From Bacteroidales bacterium (GTDB taxonomy: Bacteria; Bacteroidota; Bacteroidia; Bacteroidales; UBA932): DNA of 36,294 nucleotides. This document shows, piece by piece, positions 9,348 to 17,415 of the stretch. Position 1 is the stretch's first letter; every line of letters begins with the position of its first letter. The position numbers were made by a program, and so were the translations under genes. The DNA lies in contig JAFPWG010000016.1 in the NCBI GenBank assembly GCA_017395045.1, positions 1 through 36,294 on the forward strand, read 5' to 3'. The notes under the pieces were generated by a model. It had not been told where the DNA came from. It worked only from the letters and a program-made list of their open reading frames with translations, and did not search any database.

Positions 9348-11192
9348 CTAATCCTTTTTCACGCGGGACATCAGGTTCGCTTCCTTCATCCGCTTTTCCA
9401 GGTCCTCCCGCTTGACTTCGCCCTTGAGGTACTTCTCCACCATCAGGGATGCCATCGGGGCGGCGTAGGTGGCGCCGAAGCCGCCGTTCTCCACATAGGC
9501 GGCGATGGCGATCTTCGGATGGTCCATCGGGGCAAAGCAGATGAAGCAGGAATTGTCGGCGCCGCGCGGGTTTTGTGCGGTTCCGGTCTTGCCGCAGATG
9601 TCCAGTCCGTCCACGTGGGCGATCCAGGCGGTTCCACCCATGCCCGCGCCGGAGTTCACCGCCCGCCACATGCCTTTGATCACTTTCGGGAAATGCTCCA
9701 GGGACACCTTGGTATACTGCTTCTCGTAGTATTTCGGATCGATCTCCACGCCCTCGGACGCCTTGACAATGTGCGGGATGTAGTAGTGGCCGCGGTTCGC
9801 GACGATGGCGCAGAAATTCGCCAGGTGCATGGGCGTGGCCAGGATTTCACCCTGGCCGATGGACAGGGAGATAACCGTTGTGGAATTCCATCGGCCCTTG
9901 CCGTAGGCGCGGTTGTAGGTCTTGGCCGTCGGGATGCTGCCGCTCAGTTCAGCGGGGAAGTCGCTTCCCAGCTTGGTCCCGAAACCGAAGCTCGTGACCA
10001 TGTCGTGCCAGTGGTCCATCGCTTCGCCGTAGTCCCCGTCGAACTTCCTGTTGTCCAGGATGTTCTTGAGCACGTAGCAGTAATACGCGTTACAGGACAT
10101 CATGATGGACTCCTCCATGTTCAGGGGAGACTTGTGGCCGTGGCAGCCCAGCTTGTGTCCGGCACCGAAGTGGTAGCCGTGGCTGCAGGGGTACATCATT
10201 TCCGGACGCAGGACGCCTTCCTCCAGGCCCACGAGCCCGTTCACGAGCTTGAACACCGATCCCGGGGGATAGGAAGCCTGCACGGCGCGGTTGTACATGG
10301 GTCGGTACGGGTTCTTGGAAATCTCCTCATAGTACTTGCCGATGTCGGCAAGCTGGGACACGTCGATACCGGGGGAAGAAACCAGCGCCAGGATTTCCCC
10401 GGTCTCCGGTTCGATGGCGACGATGGCGCCGACCTTGTTCTGCATCAGTTCCTGACCGTATTGCTGGAGCTCTGCATCAATGGTGGTGACAATGTCGTGA
10501 CCCGGGACGGCTTCCTTGTCGAAAGCGCCGTCCTTGTAGGGCTGCTCGATCTGGTTGTGGGAGTTGCGCAGGTACATGTGGTACCCTTTCTCGCCGCGGA
10601 GGTCCTTCTCCCGCGCCGCCTCGATGCCGGTCATTCCGGCGTAGTCGCCGCTCCGGTATTCGCCCGGATGCTTGTCGATGTAGGCCTGGTTCACTTCCGA
10701 CACGTAGCCCAGGAGGTTTCCGCCGGCGTTGATGGGGTAGTCGCGGATGCCGCGTACCTGGCCCCGGAAACCCGGGAACCGGTACTGGACCTCAGCGAAT
10801 CGGTTGTAGGTTTCGGCCGGGACCTGCTTGAGCATCGTCACGCTCTGGAAGCCGATCTTGCGCCGGTTGCGGTGATACTCGTCCATCTTCCCCCGGATGA
10901 AATCCGGCGTCACGTCCAGCACCGTGGCGAGGGCCAGGGTGTCGAACTCTTCCACCTCCCGCGGATTCACGAGGATGTCATAAGCCACCTTGTTTCCCAC
11001 CAGGATCCGGCCGTTGCGGTCATAGATGACCCCGCGCGTGGGAAGGATCATCTCCCGCACGGTGGAATTGATCTCCGCATCGGCCTTGTAATGGTCGTCC
11101 AGGACCTGGATGGAGAACAGTTTCGCCAGGAGGATGGCCGCCGCCACCCCCAGGCCGATGAGCAGCCGGGTGTGCCTGTGGTCGGTGGTCAT
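9348..11192 (-). CDS. mrdA: Penicillin-binding protein 2 (elongasome D,D-transpeptidase)
   Basis: A 614-residue class B PBP that crosslinks peptidoglycan during cell elongation, acting with RodA. After a short cytoplasmic start and one membrane span (LLIGLGVAAAILLAKLFSI) come the N-terminal dimerisation segment PTRGVIYDRNGRILVGN and the transpeptidase domain with all three motifs: SVFK with nucleophile Ser312, SCN at 366-368 and KTG at 535-537. The Met at 11192 is chosen because its ATG overlaps the mreD stop as ATGA, because the upstream extension lies wholly inside mreD, and because a charged start before the membrane anchor is normal for PBP2. It is co-transcribed with mreBCD and rodA. A beta-lactam target in general. 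Confidence 0.97.
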   Translation of the reverse strand: MTTDHRHTRLLIGLGVAAAILLAKLFSIQVLDDHYKADAEINSTVREMILPTRGVIYDRNGRILVGNKVAYDILVNPREVEEFDTLALATVLDVTPDFIRGKMDEYHRNRRKIGFQSVTMLKQVPAETYNRFAEVQYRFPGFRGQVRGIRDYPINAGGNLLGYVSEVNQAYIDKHPGEYRSGDYAGMTGIEAAREKDLRGEKGYHMYLRNSHNQIEQPYKDGAFDKEAVPGHDIVTTIDAELQQYGQELMQNKVGAIVAIEPETGEILALVSSPGIDVSQLADIGKYYEEISKNPYRPMYNRAVQASYPPGSVFKLVNGLVGLEEGVLRPEMMYPCSHGYHFGAGHKLGCHGHKSPLNMEESIMMSCNAYYCYVLKNILDNRKFDGDYGEAMDHWHDMVTSFGFGTKLGSDFPAELSGSIPTAKTYNRAYGKGRWNSTTVISLSIGQGEILATPMHLANFCAIVANRGHYYIPHIVKASEGVEIDPKYYEKQYTKVSLEHFPKVIKGMWRAVNSGAGMGGTAWIAHVDGLDICGKTGTAQNPRGADNSCFICFAPMDHPKIAIAAYVENGGFGATYAAPMASLMVEKYLKGEVKREDLEKRMKEANLMSRVKKD

Positions 11193-11701
11193 TTGCGCGT
11201 GTCGGGGGCCAGGATATCGACGATCAGCAGGGAAACGGCCCATCCGGCCAGGAGGGAAACGCCGAAGCGGATGGCGTTGAAGGAGAGGGGACGGGTGCCG
11301 GCGCTGTCGGCCCAGACGTAGATGAGGAGGAACAGGGCCTGCACGATGAAGATGGCCAGAGCCACTTTCCCGAATCCGTTCTTCCGGATGGAGAAGTCCT
11401 CCTTCCGGGCGAAAAGTTCATCTCCGAAGATCAGGCGGATGATCCCTTTCCGGGCATAGGCGACCGGAACCAGCGCGAGCGTGTTGAGTCCGAGCATCCC
11501 TTCCGCGAGGAGGTCCACCAGGAAACCCGTCACGAAGGCGATGATCATCGCCCCCGTCGTCCCCACCCGGAGCGGAAGGCACAGCACCATGACCGGAAGG
11601 ATGGACAGCATCAGGTATGCCGACAGGTGGAAGTAATTGCAGATGAGCATCTGGACGATGGTCAGCACCACGAATACCAGATAGAATTGGGCCTTTCTCA
11701 T
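11189..11701 (-). CDS. mreD: Rod shape-determining membrane protein MreD
   Basis: A 170-residue inner-membrane protein with about five to six hydrophobic spans (FYLVFVVLTIVQMLICNYF at the N-terminus, AMIIAFVTGFLVDLLAEG in the middle, GVSLLAGWAVSLLIVDIL near the end). MreD is a structural component of the elongasome that works with MreC to control PBP2 and RodA. Sequence conservation in MreD is low, so the call leans on length, hydrophobicity, the internal FLVDLLAEGMLGLN segment and the position between mreC and mrdA. Both ends overlap neighbours by 4 nt (ATGA with mreC at 11698-11701 and with mrdA at 11189-11192), a sign of translational coupling. Confidence 0.93.
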   Translation of the reverse strand: MRKAQFYLVFVVLTIVQMLICNYFHLSAYLMLSILPVMVLCLPLRVGTTGAMIIAFVTGFLVDLLAEGMLGLNTLALVPVAYARKGIIRLIFGDELFARKEDFSIRKNGFGKVALAIFIVQALFLLIYVWADSAGTRPLSFNAIRFGVSLLAGWAVSLLIVDILAPDTRK

Positions 11702-12516
11702 AGCAGGAACTCCTCCACTTCGTCAAAGGCCGTGTTATGGACGACGGTCACATACCGGATGGCCGTGAAATCCTGGAACAGGTCCACCTTGATTTCGTTG
11801 GTGGCTCCGTTGATGACCTTGGCCTCCCCGGCGATGCCGAGGGGGATGTCTGGCGGGAACATCAGGGAGTGGCCGCTGGTGTACACGGTATCTCCGATCT
11901 CATACTTGTACTGCAGGGGTACCTCCTGGAGGATGGCGCCGTGGGAACTCACCCCGTCCCAGACGAGCAGGCCCGTCGCCCCTTCGTCGCGCAGGCGGCC
12001 GCTGATGGAGCTGGTGCTGTTCTGGAAGGACACCGCATAGGCGTGGTGGGCGCTGACCGCGTCCACGATGCCTACGACGCCGTTCCGGGTGATGACGCCG
12101 GACTTCTCCTGGATCCCGTCCTCGAATCCCTTGTTCAGGATCATGTAGTTGTGCTGCTTGTTGCGGCTGATCTTGATGACTTCGGCCGGGATGTAGTCGA
12201 AGCCGCGGATGCGGCCGCGGGCCACGCCCAGGGAGTCCACCCGCAGCACGTGGGCCTCCGACCGGTAGGAATCCAGTTCCTCGCGGAGTTCGAAGTTCTC
12301 CTTGACGAGTTCTTCGTTGATGCGGCGGAGGTTGAAGTAGTTCGCAATGGACTGTGTACTGCCCCAGACGGTGCCCATCACCCCGTGTGCCGCCCGTGCG
12401 ATCCAGATGCGCTGGAGTTCGGCGTTGCGGGTGAGTAGTTGCAACGCAGCAACCTCCATGAGAATGAAGATTGCTGCATTGATGATCCGGGGCAGGATGG
12501 TCCGCTCTTTCGGCAT
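11698..12516 (-). CDS. mreC: Rod shape-determining protein MreC
   Basis: A 272-residue bitopic protein: one N-terminal membrane span (INAAIFILMEVAALQLL), a coiled-coil at about 60-95 (LRRINEELVKENFELREELD), then the periplasmic beta domains that polymerise and contact PBP2 (for example YMILNKGFEDGIQEKSGVIT and VVGIVDAVSAHHAYAV). MreC activates PBP2/RodA in the elongasome. Length is near that of other Bacteroidetes MreC proteins. The start lies only 1 bp after the mreB stop (12518) and the stop overlaps the start of mreD, so the genes are tightly linked. No unusual feature. Confidence 0.95.
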   Translation of the reverse strand: MPKERTILPRIINAAIFILMEVAALQLLTRNAELQRIWIARAAHGVMGTVWGSTQSIANYFNLRRINEELVKENFELREELDSYRSEAHVLRVDSLGVARGRIRGFDYIPAEVIKISRNKQHNYMILNKGFEDGIQEKSGVITRNGVVGIVDAVSAHHAYAVSFQNSTSSISGRLRDEGATGLLVWDGVSSHGAILQEVPLQYKYEIGDTVYTSGHSLMFPPDIPLGIAGEAKVINGATNEIKVDLFQDFTAIRYVTVVHNTAFDEVEEFLL

Positions 12517-12517
12517 A

Positions 12518-13540
12518 CTAGCGCATCAGGAAGGAATAGTTGTCCGTGTTCTTGAGGGCGATGCAGGTGCCGCGCGCCACGGCGCGAAGCGGGTCTTCGG
12601 CCACGTGGAACGGGATGTTGACCTTCTCGGTGAGCCGCTTGTCCAGGCCGCGGAGCAGGGCGCCGCCGCCGCTGAGGAAGATGCCGTTCTCCACGATGTC
12701 GGAGTAGAGCTCCGGGGGAGTCTGTTCCAGGACCTGCTGGATGGAGGTCTCGAGGCGGGCGATGGACTTGTCCAGGCAGTGGGCGATTTCCTGATAGGGA
12801 ATGAGGGCCTCCACCGGGTGTCCGGTCATGAGGTTCGGTCCGCGTACGAGGAACGGTTCGGGCTCCGCGTCCAGTTCGGGGAGGACGGATCCCACGGCGA
12901 TCTTGATTTTTTCAGCGGTGGTCTCACCTACGCGGATGACGTGCTGCTGACGCAGGTAGTTCTGGATGTCGGCGGTGAAAACGTCGCCGGCCACACGGAT
13001 GGAGTCCTGCTGGACGATGCCGCCGAGGGAGATCACGGCAATTTCGGTGGTGCCGCCTCCGATGTCCACGACCATGTTGCCTTTCGGCGCCTCCACGTCC
13101 AAGCCGATACCGAGGGCGGCGGCCATGGGTTCGAAGATGAGGTAGACGTCGCGGCCGCCGGCGTGCTCGGAGGAGTCGCGGACGGCGCGGATCTCAACTT
13201 CCGTGGAGCCGCAGGGAATGCCCACGACCAGCTTCAGGTTCGGGGCGAAGAGGCTGCGGTGCTTGGCGTTGACCTGGCGGATGAATCCGCGGATCATCAT
13301 TTCGGCCGCGTTGAAGTCCGCGATCACGCCGTCCCGGAGCGGCCGGACGGTCCGGATGCCCGGATTGGTCTTCTCGTGCATCAGCTTGGCCTTCTGGCCC
13401 AGGGCGATGCACTTGTTGGATGTATTGTCGATGGCGACAATCGAAGGCTCGTCGAGCACGATCTGGTCATTCTGGAAAATGACCGTATTCGCCGTGCCCA
13501 GGTCGATGGCGAGCTCTTGGTTGAGGAATCGGAATGCCAT
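12518..13540 (-). CDS. mreB: Actin-like cell-shape protein MreB
   Basis: A 340-residue bacterial actin that forms membrane-attached filaments and positions the elongasome. The nucleotide-binding motifs are present: phosphate-1 LAIDLGTANTVIF near the N-terminus, phosphate-2 MVVDIGGGTTEIAVISLGG, and the adenosine motif LSGGGALLRGLDKRL near residue 300. Length is normal (E. coli 347). It is the first gene of the operon mreB-mreC-mreD-mrdA-rodA, and the start at 13540 is supported by the conserved beginning MAFRFLNQELAIDLGTANT. The upstream region is shared with the divergent ispD and has a candidate -7 box TAATTTTG 38-45 bp upstream of the start. It implies a rod-shaped or elongating cell. Confidence 0.97.
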   Translation of the reverse strand: MAFRFLNQELAIDLGTANTVIFQNDQIVLDEPSIVAIDNTSNKCIALGQKAKLMHEKTNPGIRTVRPLRDGVIADFNAAEMMIRGFIRQVNAKHRSLFAPNLKLVVGIPCGSTEVEIRAVRDSSEHAGGRDVYLIFEPMAAALGIGLDVEAPKGNMVVDIGGGTTEIAVISLGGIVQQDSIRVAGDVFTADIQNYLRQQHVIRVGETTAEKIKIAVGSVLPELDAEPEPFLVRGPNLMTGHPVEALIPYQEIAHCLDKSIARLETSIQQVLEQTPPELYSDIVENGIFLSGGGALLRGLDKRLTEKVNIPFHVAEDPLRAVARGTCIALKNTDNYSFLMR

Positions 13541-13577
13541 TATCTTTTTCTTTTTTGATCGTGATTGAATAAGTGTT

Positions 13578-13585
13578 CAAAATTA
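13578..13585 (-). promoter_or_regulatory. Predicted -7 box of the mre operon
   Basis: TAATTTTG on the minus strand matches TAnnTTTG exactly and lies 38-45 bp before the mreB ATG, inside the 83-bp divergent gap with ispD. No clear TTG at the expected -33 distance. Confidence 0.45.
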
Positions 13586-13623
13586 AGAAAAAAAACTTAC
13601 ATTCGCATAAAGAATCTGTCCTT

Positions 13624-14322
13624 ATGACCAGAAAAAAGTTTCTCGTCGTCACGGCCGGCGGATCCGGTACGCGGATGGGATCCGCGCTCCCCAAACAGTT
13701 CCTTTCCCTGGGGGGAAGGACGGTCCTGCAGCGCACCATCGAGCGCTTCCTGGAGGCGTGTCCGGACATCCGCGTGATCACGGTCCTGCCCGAGGCGCAC
13801 ATCGCCTGGTGGCGGCGTTACTGCCAGGAAAAGGGTTTCAACTGCCCCCAGCGCCTGGTCAAGGGGGGATTCACCCGTTTCCATTCCGTGAAGAACGCCC
13901 TGGACTGCGTTCCCGACGGAGCCGTCGTAGCCGTTCATGACGGTGTCCGGCCGCTGGTGAGCGCCGCGCTCCTCAAGGAGATGTTCGACCGGATGGAAAC
14001 GGTCCGCGCCCTCATCCCCGTGATCCCGATGGTGGACACGCTCACGGTGCTGGACACCACACCGGACGGCGCCCTGCAGGACGCCGGGGAAACGGTGGAC
14101 CGGTCGCGGATCTTCGGCGCCCAGACGCCCCAGATATTCCGTTCGGAGGACCTCAAGGCCGCCTATTCCCAGGGGTACGACCTGTCCTTCACCGACGACG
14201 CTTCCGTCGCCCGGAGATACGGAATACCGCTCTCCTACATCGCAGGGGAGCGGTTCAATCTGAAGCTGACGACGCCGGAGGACCTGGCGCTCGCCGAGGC
14301 TATTCTTCGTTTCTCCGACTGA
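13624..14322 (+). CDS. ispD: 2-C-methyl-D-erythritol 4-phosphate cytidylyltransferase
   Basis: A 232-residue cytosolic enzyme of the non-mevalonate (MEP) isoprenoid pathway; it joins CTP and methylerythritol phosphate. The nucleotide-binding signature VTAGGSGTRMGSALPKQF lies at the N-terminus, the substrate motif VAVHDGVRPLVS is in the middle, and the end LKLTTPEDLALAEAIL is typical of the family. The start at 13624 (MTRKKFLVV) puts the signature at the normal distance; an in-frame ATG at 13573 lies in the divergent promoter region and is rejected. It stands alone on the plus strand, and its last 23 nt overlap the 3' end of the convergent Lrp-type gene. The upstream region is AT-rich, with only a one-mismatch -7 candidate (TACATTCG). 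Confidence 0.95.
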   Translation: MTRKKFLVVTAGGSGTRMGSALPKQFLSLGGRTVLQRTIERFLEACPDIRVITVLPEAHIAWWRRYCQEKGFNCPQRLVKGGFTRFHSVKNALDCVPDGAVVAVHDGVRPLVSAALLKEMFDRMETVRALIPVIPMVDTLTVLDTTPDGALQDAGETVDRSRIFGAQTPQIFRSEDLKAAYSQGYDLSFTDDASVARRYGIPLSYIAGERFNLKLTTPEDLALAEAILRFSD

Positions 14323-14809
14323 GGCCGGTATAGGTCGTGCTCTTGAAATCCTTCACCCAGACCTGGCGCTCGATGGGCTCGTCCAGGGAAATCATCGTGT
14401 CGGTGGACTGGATGTACGGGATCTTCTGGATGGTGTTCAGCAGAACCTCCATCAGGTGGTCGTTGTCCAGGCAATAGACCTTGGCCAGGATGGCATAGCG
14501 GCCGGTGATAAAATGGCATTCGACGATCTCCGGAATCTTCTTCAGGTGGGCGATCACTTCTGGATAGCGGGTGGATTCCGAAAGGGAGATGCTGATGAAG
14601 GCGCATACGTTGAGACCGAGGGCCTGCGGCTTGACGAGCAGGCGGGAACCGGTGATGACGCCATTGGCCTCCAAACGCTTGACTCTCTGGTGGATGGCTG
14701 CTCCGGAAACGCCGCATTCACGGGCGATCTCCAAGAAGGGCATGCGCGCGTTCTTGACGAGGAAGGAAAGGATTTTCTGGTCGATCTGGTCGATGTGGTA
14801 GGTTGCCAT
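14300..14809 (-). CDS. Lrp/AsnC family transcriptional regulator
   Basis: A 169-residue regulator with the two-part Lrp architecture. The N-terminal winged helix-turn-helix (about 1-60) reads IDQKILSFLVKNARMPFLEI and VSGAAIHQRVKRLEANGVI. The C-terminal RAM/AsnC ligand-binding beta-alpha domain (about 70-150) includes VNAC-like AFISISLSESTRYPEVIAHL and ECHFITGRYAILAKVYCLDN. Members assemble as dimers to octamers and sense amino acids or related small molecules; the effector here cannot be told. The 3' end overlaps ispD by 23 nt on the opposite strand. A -7 box TAAATTTG lies 38-45 bp upstream. No adjacent transporter or amino-acid enzyme points to a local target, so it may be a global or self-regulated factor. 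Confidence 0.94.
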   Translation of the reverse strand: MATYHIDQIDQKILSFLVKNARMPFLEIARECGVSGAAIHQRVKRLEANGVITGSRLLVKPQALGLNVCAFISISLSESTRYPEVIAHLKKIPEIVECHFITGRYAILAKVYCLDNDHLMEVLLNTIQKIPYIQSTDTMISLDEPIERQVWVKDFKSTTYTGLSRRNEE

Positions 14810-14846
14810 GGGTTCTAAGTTGATTACTGTTTATAACTAACCACCA

Positions 14847-14854
14847 CAAATTTA
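14847..14854 (-). promoter_or_regulatory. Predicted -7 box of the Lrp-type regulator
   Basis: TAAATTTG on the minus strand is a perfect TAnnTTTG match, giving a leader of about 30 nt before the ATG at 14809. No good TTG at -33 was found. Confidence 0.5.
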
Positions 14855-14906
14855 AAAAACTTTTTTAATTGTCGTTCATTTTTGTGCGGAAAAACTACCA
14901 AATATC

Positions 14907-14938
14907 AAAAAAAAGACGGTAGAAACCGCCTTTTTTTT
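14907..14938 (-). terminator. Intrinsic terminator of topA
   Basis: On the minus strand the RNA would form a stem with arms AGGCGGT and ACCGTCT (one G-U pair) around a UUCU loop, extended by A-U pairs and followed by eight Us. It lies 32 bp after the topA stop. Because the other strand also has an A-run and a T-run, it can act in both directions. Confidence 0.85.
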
Positions 14939-14969
14939 ACTGAATCCGGATTGAGAATGCCCCTTCACT

Positions 14970-17282
14970 TTATTTTTTGAAGCGTCTCCTTCCCTTTGCA
15001 GTGGGTTCGGAGCGGGCGATAATGGCCTGACAGTCAGCTTCGGTCAAGGCGGACACGTTGGTCCCCTTCGGGATCCGGTAATTGTTGTCCCCAGCTTTCA
15101 GATACGGACCGTAACGACCGTTGACGATCTTGAGGTCTCCCCACTCGGCGATGACCGGGTTTTCGGCAGGAGCCGGGGCGGCGTCCGCCTCGATGAGGGC
15201 GATGCACTGCTCGAGGGTGGCCTTGAGCGGATCCACGTTCCGGGGAAGCTTGATGTTCCTGTCGCCATACCGGAGATAAGGTCCGAAACGACCCTTGGTG
15301 GCGATGATGGGAATCCCGGCGTGCTCGCCAACCGTACGGGGCAGTTCGAAGAGTTTCAGGGCTTCTTCCAGGGTAATGGTTTCGATGAGTTGTCCCTTTC
15401 CCAGGGAGGCGTACTGGCGGTTTTCTCCTTCGCCCTTCTGCACGTAAGCGCCGAACTTTCCGAAGGCCGCGATGATTTTCGAGCCGTCGGGGGCCGTACC
15501 CAGTTCGCGGCTCACATGGCTGTATTCCCGATTGGAAAGGACGCTTTCCACCTGCTTGTGGAACGGGGAATAGAATTCGGCGATGGTCTTGTTCCAAACG
15601 CGCTTCCCTTCGGCAATTTTGTCGAAATCCTTCTCCACCGTGGCGGTGAAGTCGTAGTCCATGATCTCCCCGAAGTTCTTCACCAGATAGTCGGCGACGA
15701 TCAGGCCGATTTCCTGGGGAAGCAGCTTGCCACGCTCGGCGCCCACCAGTTCGGTCCGGTTCTTCTCCGTGATGGTCCCGTCCTTGAGGACCAGGTCCTT
15801 CACGGGAATCTTCGTCCCCTCCTTGTCACCTTTGGCGACATAGCCGCGGGCCGTGGTGAGGGTGCTGATGATGGTCGCATAGGTGGAAGGACGGCCGATT
15901 TCCAGCTCTTCCAGTTTCTTGACCAGGGTGGCCTCGGAGTAACGGGGCGGGGCGGCGGTGTACTTGCACTGGGCCGATACGCCCTTCTCCAGCATCCGGT
16001 CACCTTCGTGAAGTTCGGGGAGGACGACTTCGCCCTCCACGGGCTCGTCGTCGTCCCGGCCTTCCAGGTACACCTTCATGAAGCCGTCGAACAGCATTTC
16101 GGCCGCCTGGACGCCATAGTGTTCACTCCGCTTGTCCGATGCGATCCGGATGGCGGTGTTCATCACCCGGGATTCGCTCATCTGCGAGGCGACGGTCCGT
16201 TTCCAGATGAGCTCGTAGAGCTTCTTCTCCTGGGCGGTTCCCTCGATGGAAGTCTGGTCGATATAGGTGGGACGGATGGCTTCGTGCGCTTCCTGGGCGC
16301 CCTTGGCCTTGGTCCTGTATTGGCGGGTGTGGGAATACTCCTTTCCGAAGTTCTCCACGATGAACGCCTTGGCGGTACCCAGGGCCAGGGACGAAAGATT
16401 CGTGGAGTCGGTACGCATGTACGTGATCAGACCTCTTTCATAAAGGGACTGGGCGACGCGCATGGTGGTCGCAACCGGGAACCGGAGCTTGCGGGAGGCC
16501 TCCTGCTGGAGCGTGGAGGTCGTGAACGGGGCGGCCGGGACGCGGACCCCTTCCTTCTTGTCGATGGAGTCGATCGTATAAGTGGCTCCGATGCTGTCTT
16601 CCAGGAACTTCCGGGCTTCTTCCAGGGAAGCGAACCGGGTGTCCAGGGCGGCGTTGACCTTGACGGAGGCGGGGGCTCCTTCCGGACGGAAGACGGCTTC
16701 TACCTTATAATATGGTTCGCTGCGGAAGGCCATGATTTCCTTCTCGCGGTCCACGACCAGGCGCAGGGCGACGCTCTGCACGCGGCCGGCGGACAGCTTC
16801 GGCTGGATCTTGCGCCACAGGATGGGGGAAAGCTCGAAACCGACGAGCCGGTCCAGTACGCGGCGGGCCTGCTGGGCGTCCACCAGGTTCCGGTCGATGT
16901 CGCGGGGATGCTCGATGGCTTCCAGGATCGCACTCTTCGTGATTTCATGGAAGACGATGCGGCGGGTTTTCGCGGGGTCCAGGCCCAGGGTTTCGGACAG
17001 GTGCCAGGAAATGGCCTCTCCCTCGCGGTCCTCATCGGAGGCAAGCCACACGGTGGCGGCGGCGTCCGCGAGTTTCTTCAGTTCCGATACGACCTTCTTC
17101 TTGTCGGCCGGGACGACATATTCGGGTTGGAAGCCATGTGCCACGTCCACGCTCAGTTTCTTTTCCTGCAGGTCCCGGATGTGGCCGATGCTGGCCTTGA
17201 CGAGATAATCTTTTCCCAAGAACTTCTGGATGGTGTTCACCTTTCCGGGAGACTCCACGATCACTAAGTTTTTTCCCTCCAT
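14970..17282 (-). CDS. topA: DNA topoisomerase I (type IA)
   Basis: A 770-residue enzyme that relaxes negative supercoils by single-strand passage. The Toprim domain begins at once (NLVIVESPGKVNTIQKFLG; WLASDEDREGEAISWHL with the acidic metal-binding residues). The active-site tyrosine is Tyr288 in LITYMRTDSTNLS. The zinc-binding tetracysteine modules of E. coli TopA are absent; instead the C-terminal third carries several topoisomerase-type repeats (FGKFGAYVQKGEGENRQYAS, GRFGPYLRYGDRNIKLPRN, GRYGPYLKAGDNNYRIPKG) and a basic tail KGRRRFKK, as is common in Bacteroidetes. It is transcribed alone and followed by a clear terminator. The 133-bp upstream gap is shared with the divergent pbp1A gene. 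Confidence 0.97.
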   Translation of the reverse strand: MEGKNLVIVESPGKVNTIQKFLGKDYLVKASIGHIRDLQEKKLSVDVAHGFQPEYVVPADKKKVVSELKKLADAAATVWLASDEDREGEAISWHLSETLGLDPAKTRRIVFHEITKSAILEAIEHPRDIDRNLVDAQQARRVLDRLVGFELSPILWRKIQPKLSAGRVQSVALRLVVDREKEIMAFRSEPYYKVEAVFRPEGAPASVKVNAALDTRFASLEEARKFLEDSIGATYTIDSIDKKEGVRVPAAPFTTSTLQQEASRKLRFPVATTMRVAQSLYERGLITYMRTDSTNLSSLALGTAKAFIVENFGKEYSHTRQYRTKAKGAQEAHEAIRPTYIDQTSIEGTAQEKKLYELIWKRTVASQMSESRVMNTAIRIASDKRSEHYGVQAAEMLFDGFMKVYLEGRDDDEPVEGEVVLPELHEGDRMLEKGVSAQCKYTAAPPRYSEATLVKKLEELEIGRPSTYATIISTLTTARGYVAKGDKEGTKIPVKDLVLKDGTITEKNRTELVGAERGKLLPQEIGLIVADYLVKNFGEIMDYDFTATVEKDFDKIAEGKRVWNKTIAEFYSPFHKQVESVLSNREYSHVSRELGTAPDGSKIIAAFGKFGAYVQKGEGENRQYASLGKGQLIETITLEEALKLFELPRTVGEHAGIPIIATKGRFGPYLRYGDRNIKLPRNVDPLKATLEQCIALIEADAAPAPAENPVIAEWGDLKIVNGRYGPYLKAGDNNYRIPKGTNVSALTEADCQAIIARSEPTAKGRRRFKK

Positions 17283-17352
17283 AATCTTCTGCTTTTACCT
17301 ATTTCTTCTGCAAAGTAAGCGAGATTTCTCTCAATTTTCCAAATTTTCTGAT

Positions 17353-17360
17353 TACTTTTG
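17353..17360 (+). promoter_or_regulatory. Predicted -7 box of the pbp1A-ddl-prmC operon
   Basis: TACTTTTG matches TAnnTTTG exactly, 56-63 bp upstream of the pbp1A ATG. The predicted leader of about 50 nt contains the 7-bp inverted repeat at 17377-17393. Confidence 0.5.
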
Positions 17361-17376
17361 TAATTCAGTATCTGAG

Positions 17377-17393
17377 CAAGACCTATGGTCTTG
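17377..17393 (+). repeat. Perfect 7-bp inverted repeat in the pbp1A leader
   Basis: CAAGACC, TAT, GGTCTTG. It lies after the predicted transcription start and ends 22 bp before the ATG, so it could form a leader hairpin or be a protein-binding dyad. Function unknown. Confidence 0.75.
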
Positions 17394-17415
17394 TGACGCA
17401 CTAAAAAAAATTGGA

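Noticed and set aside
9285-11321. Open frame of 678 codons antisense to mrdA
   Set aside because: The minus strand shows the complete PBP2 with SVFK, SCN and KTG; the antisense translation is low-complexity and rich in Val, His and Asp.
15321-17267. Open frame of 648 codons antisense to topA
   Set aside because: A mirror frame of topA without domain signatures.
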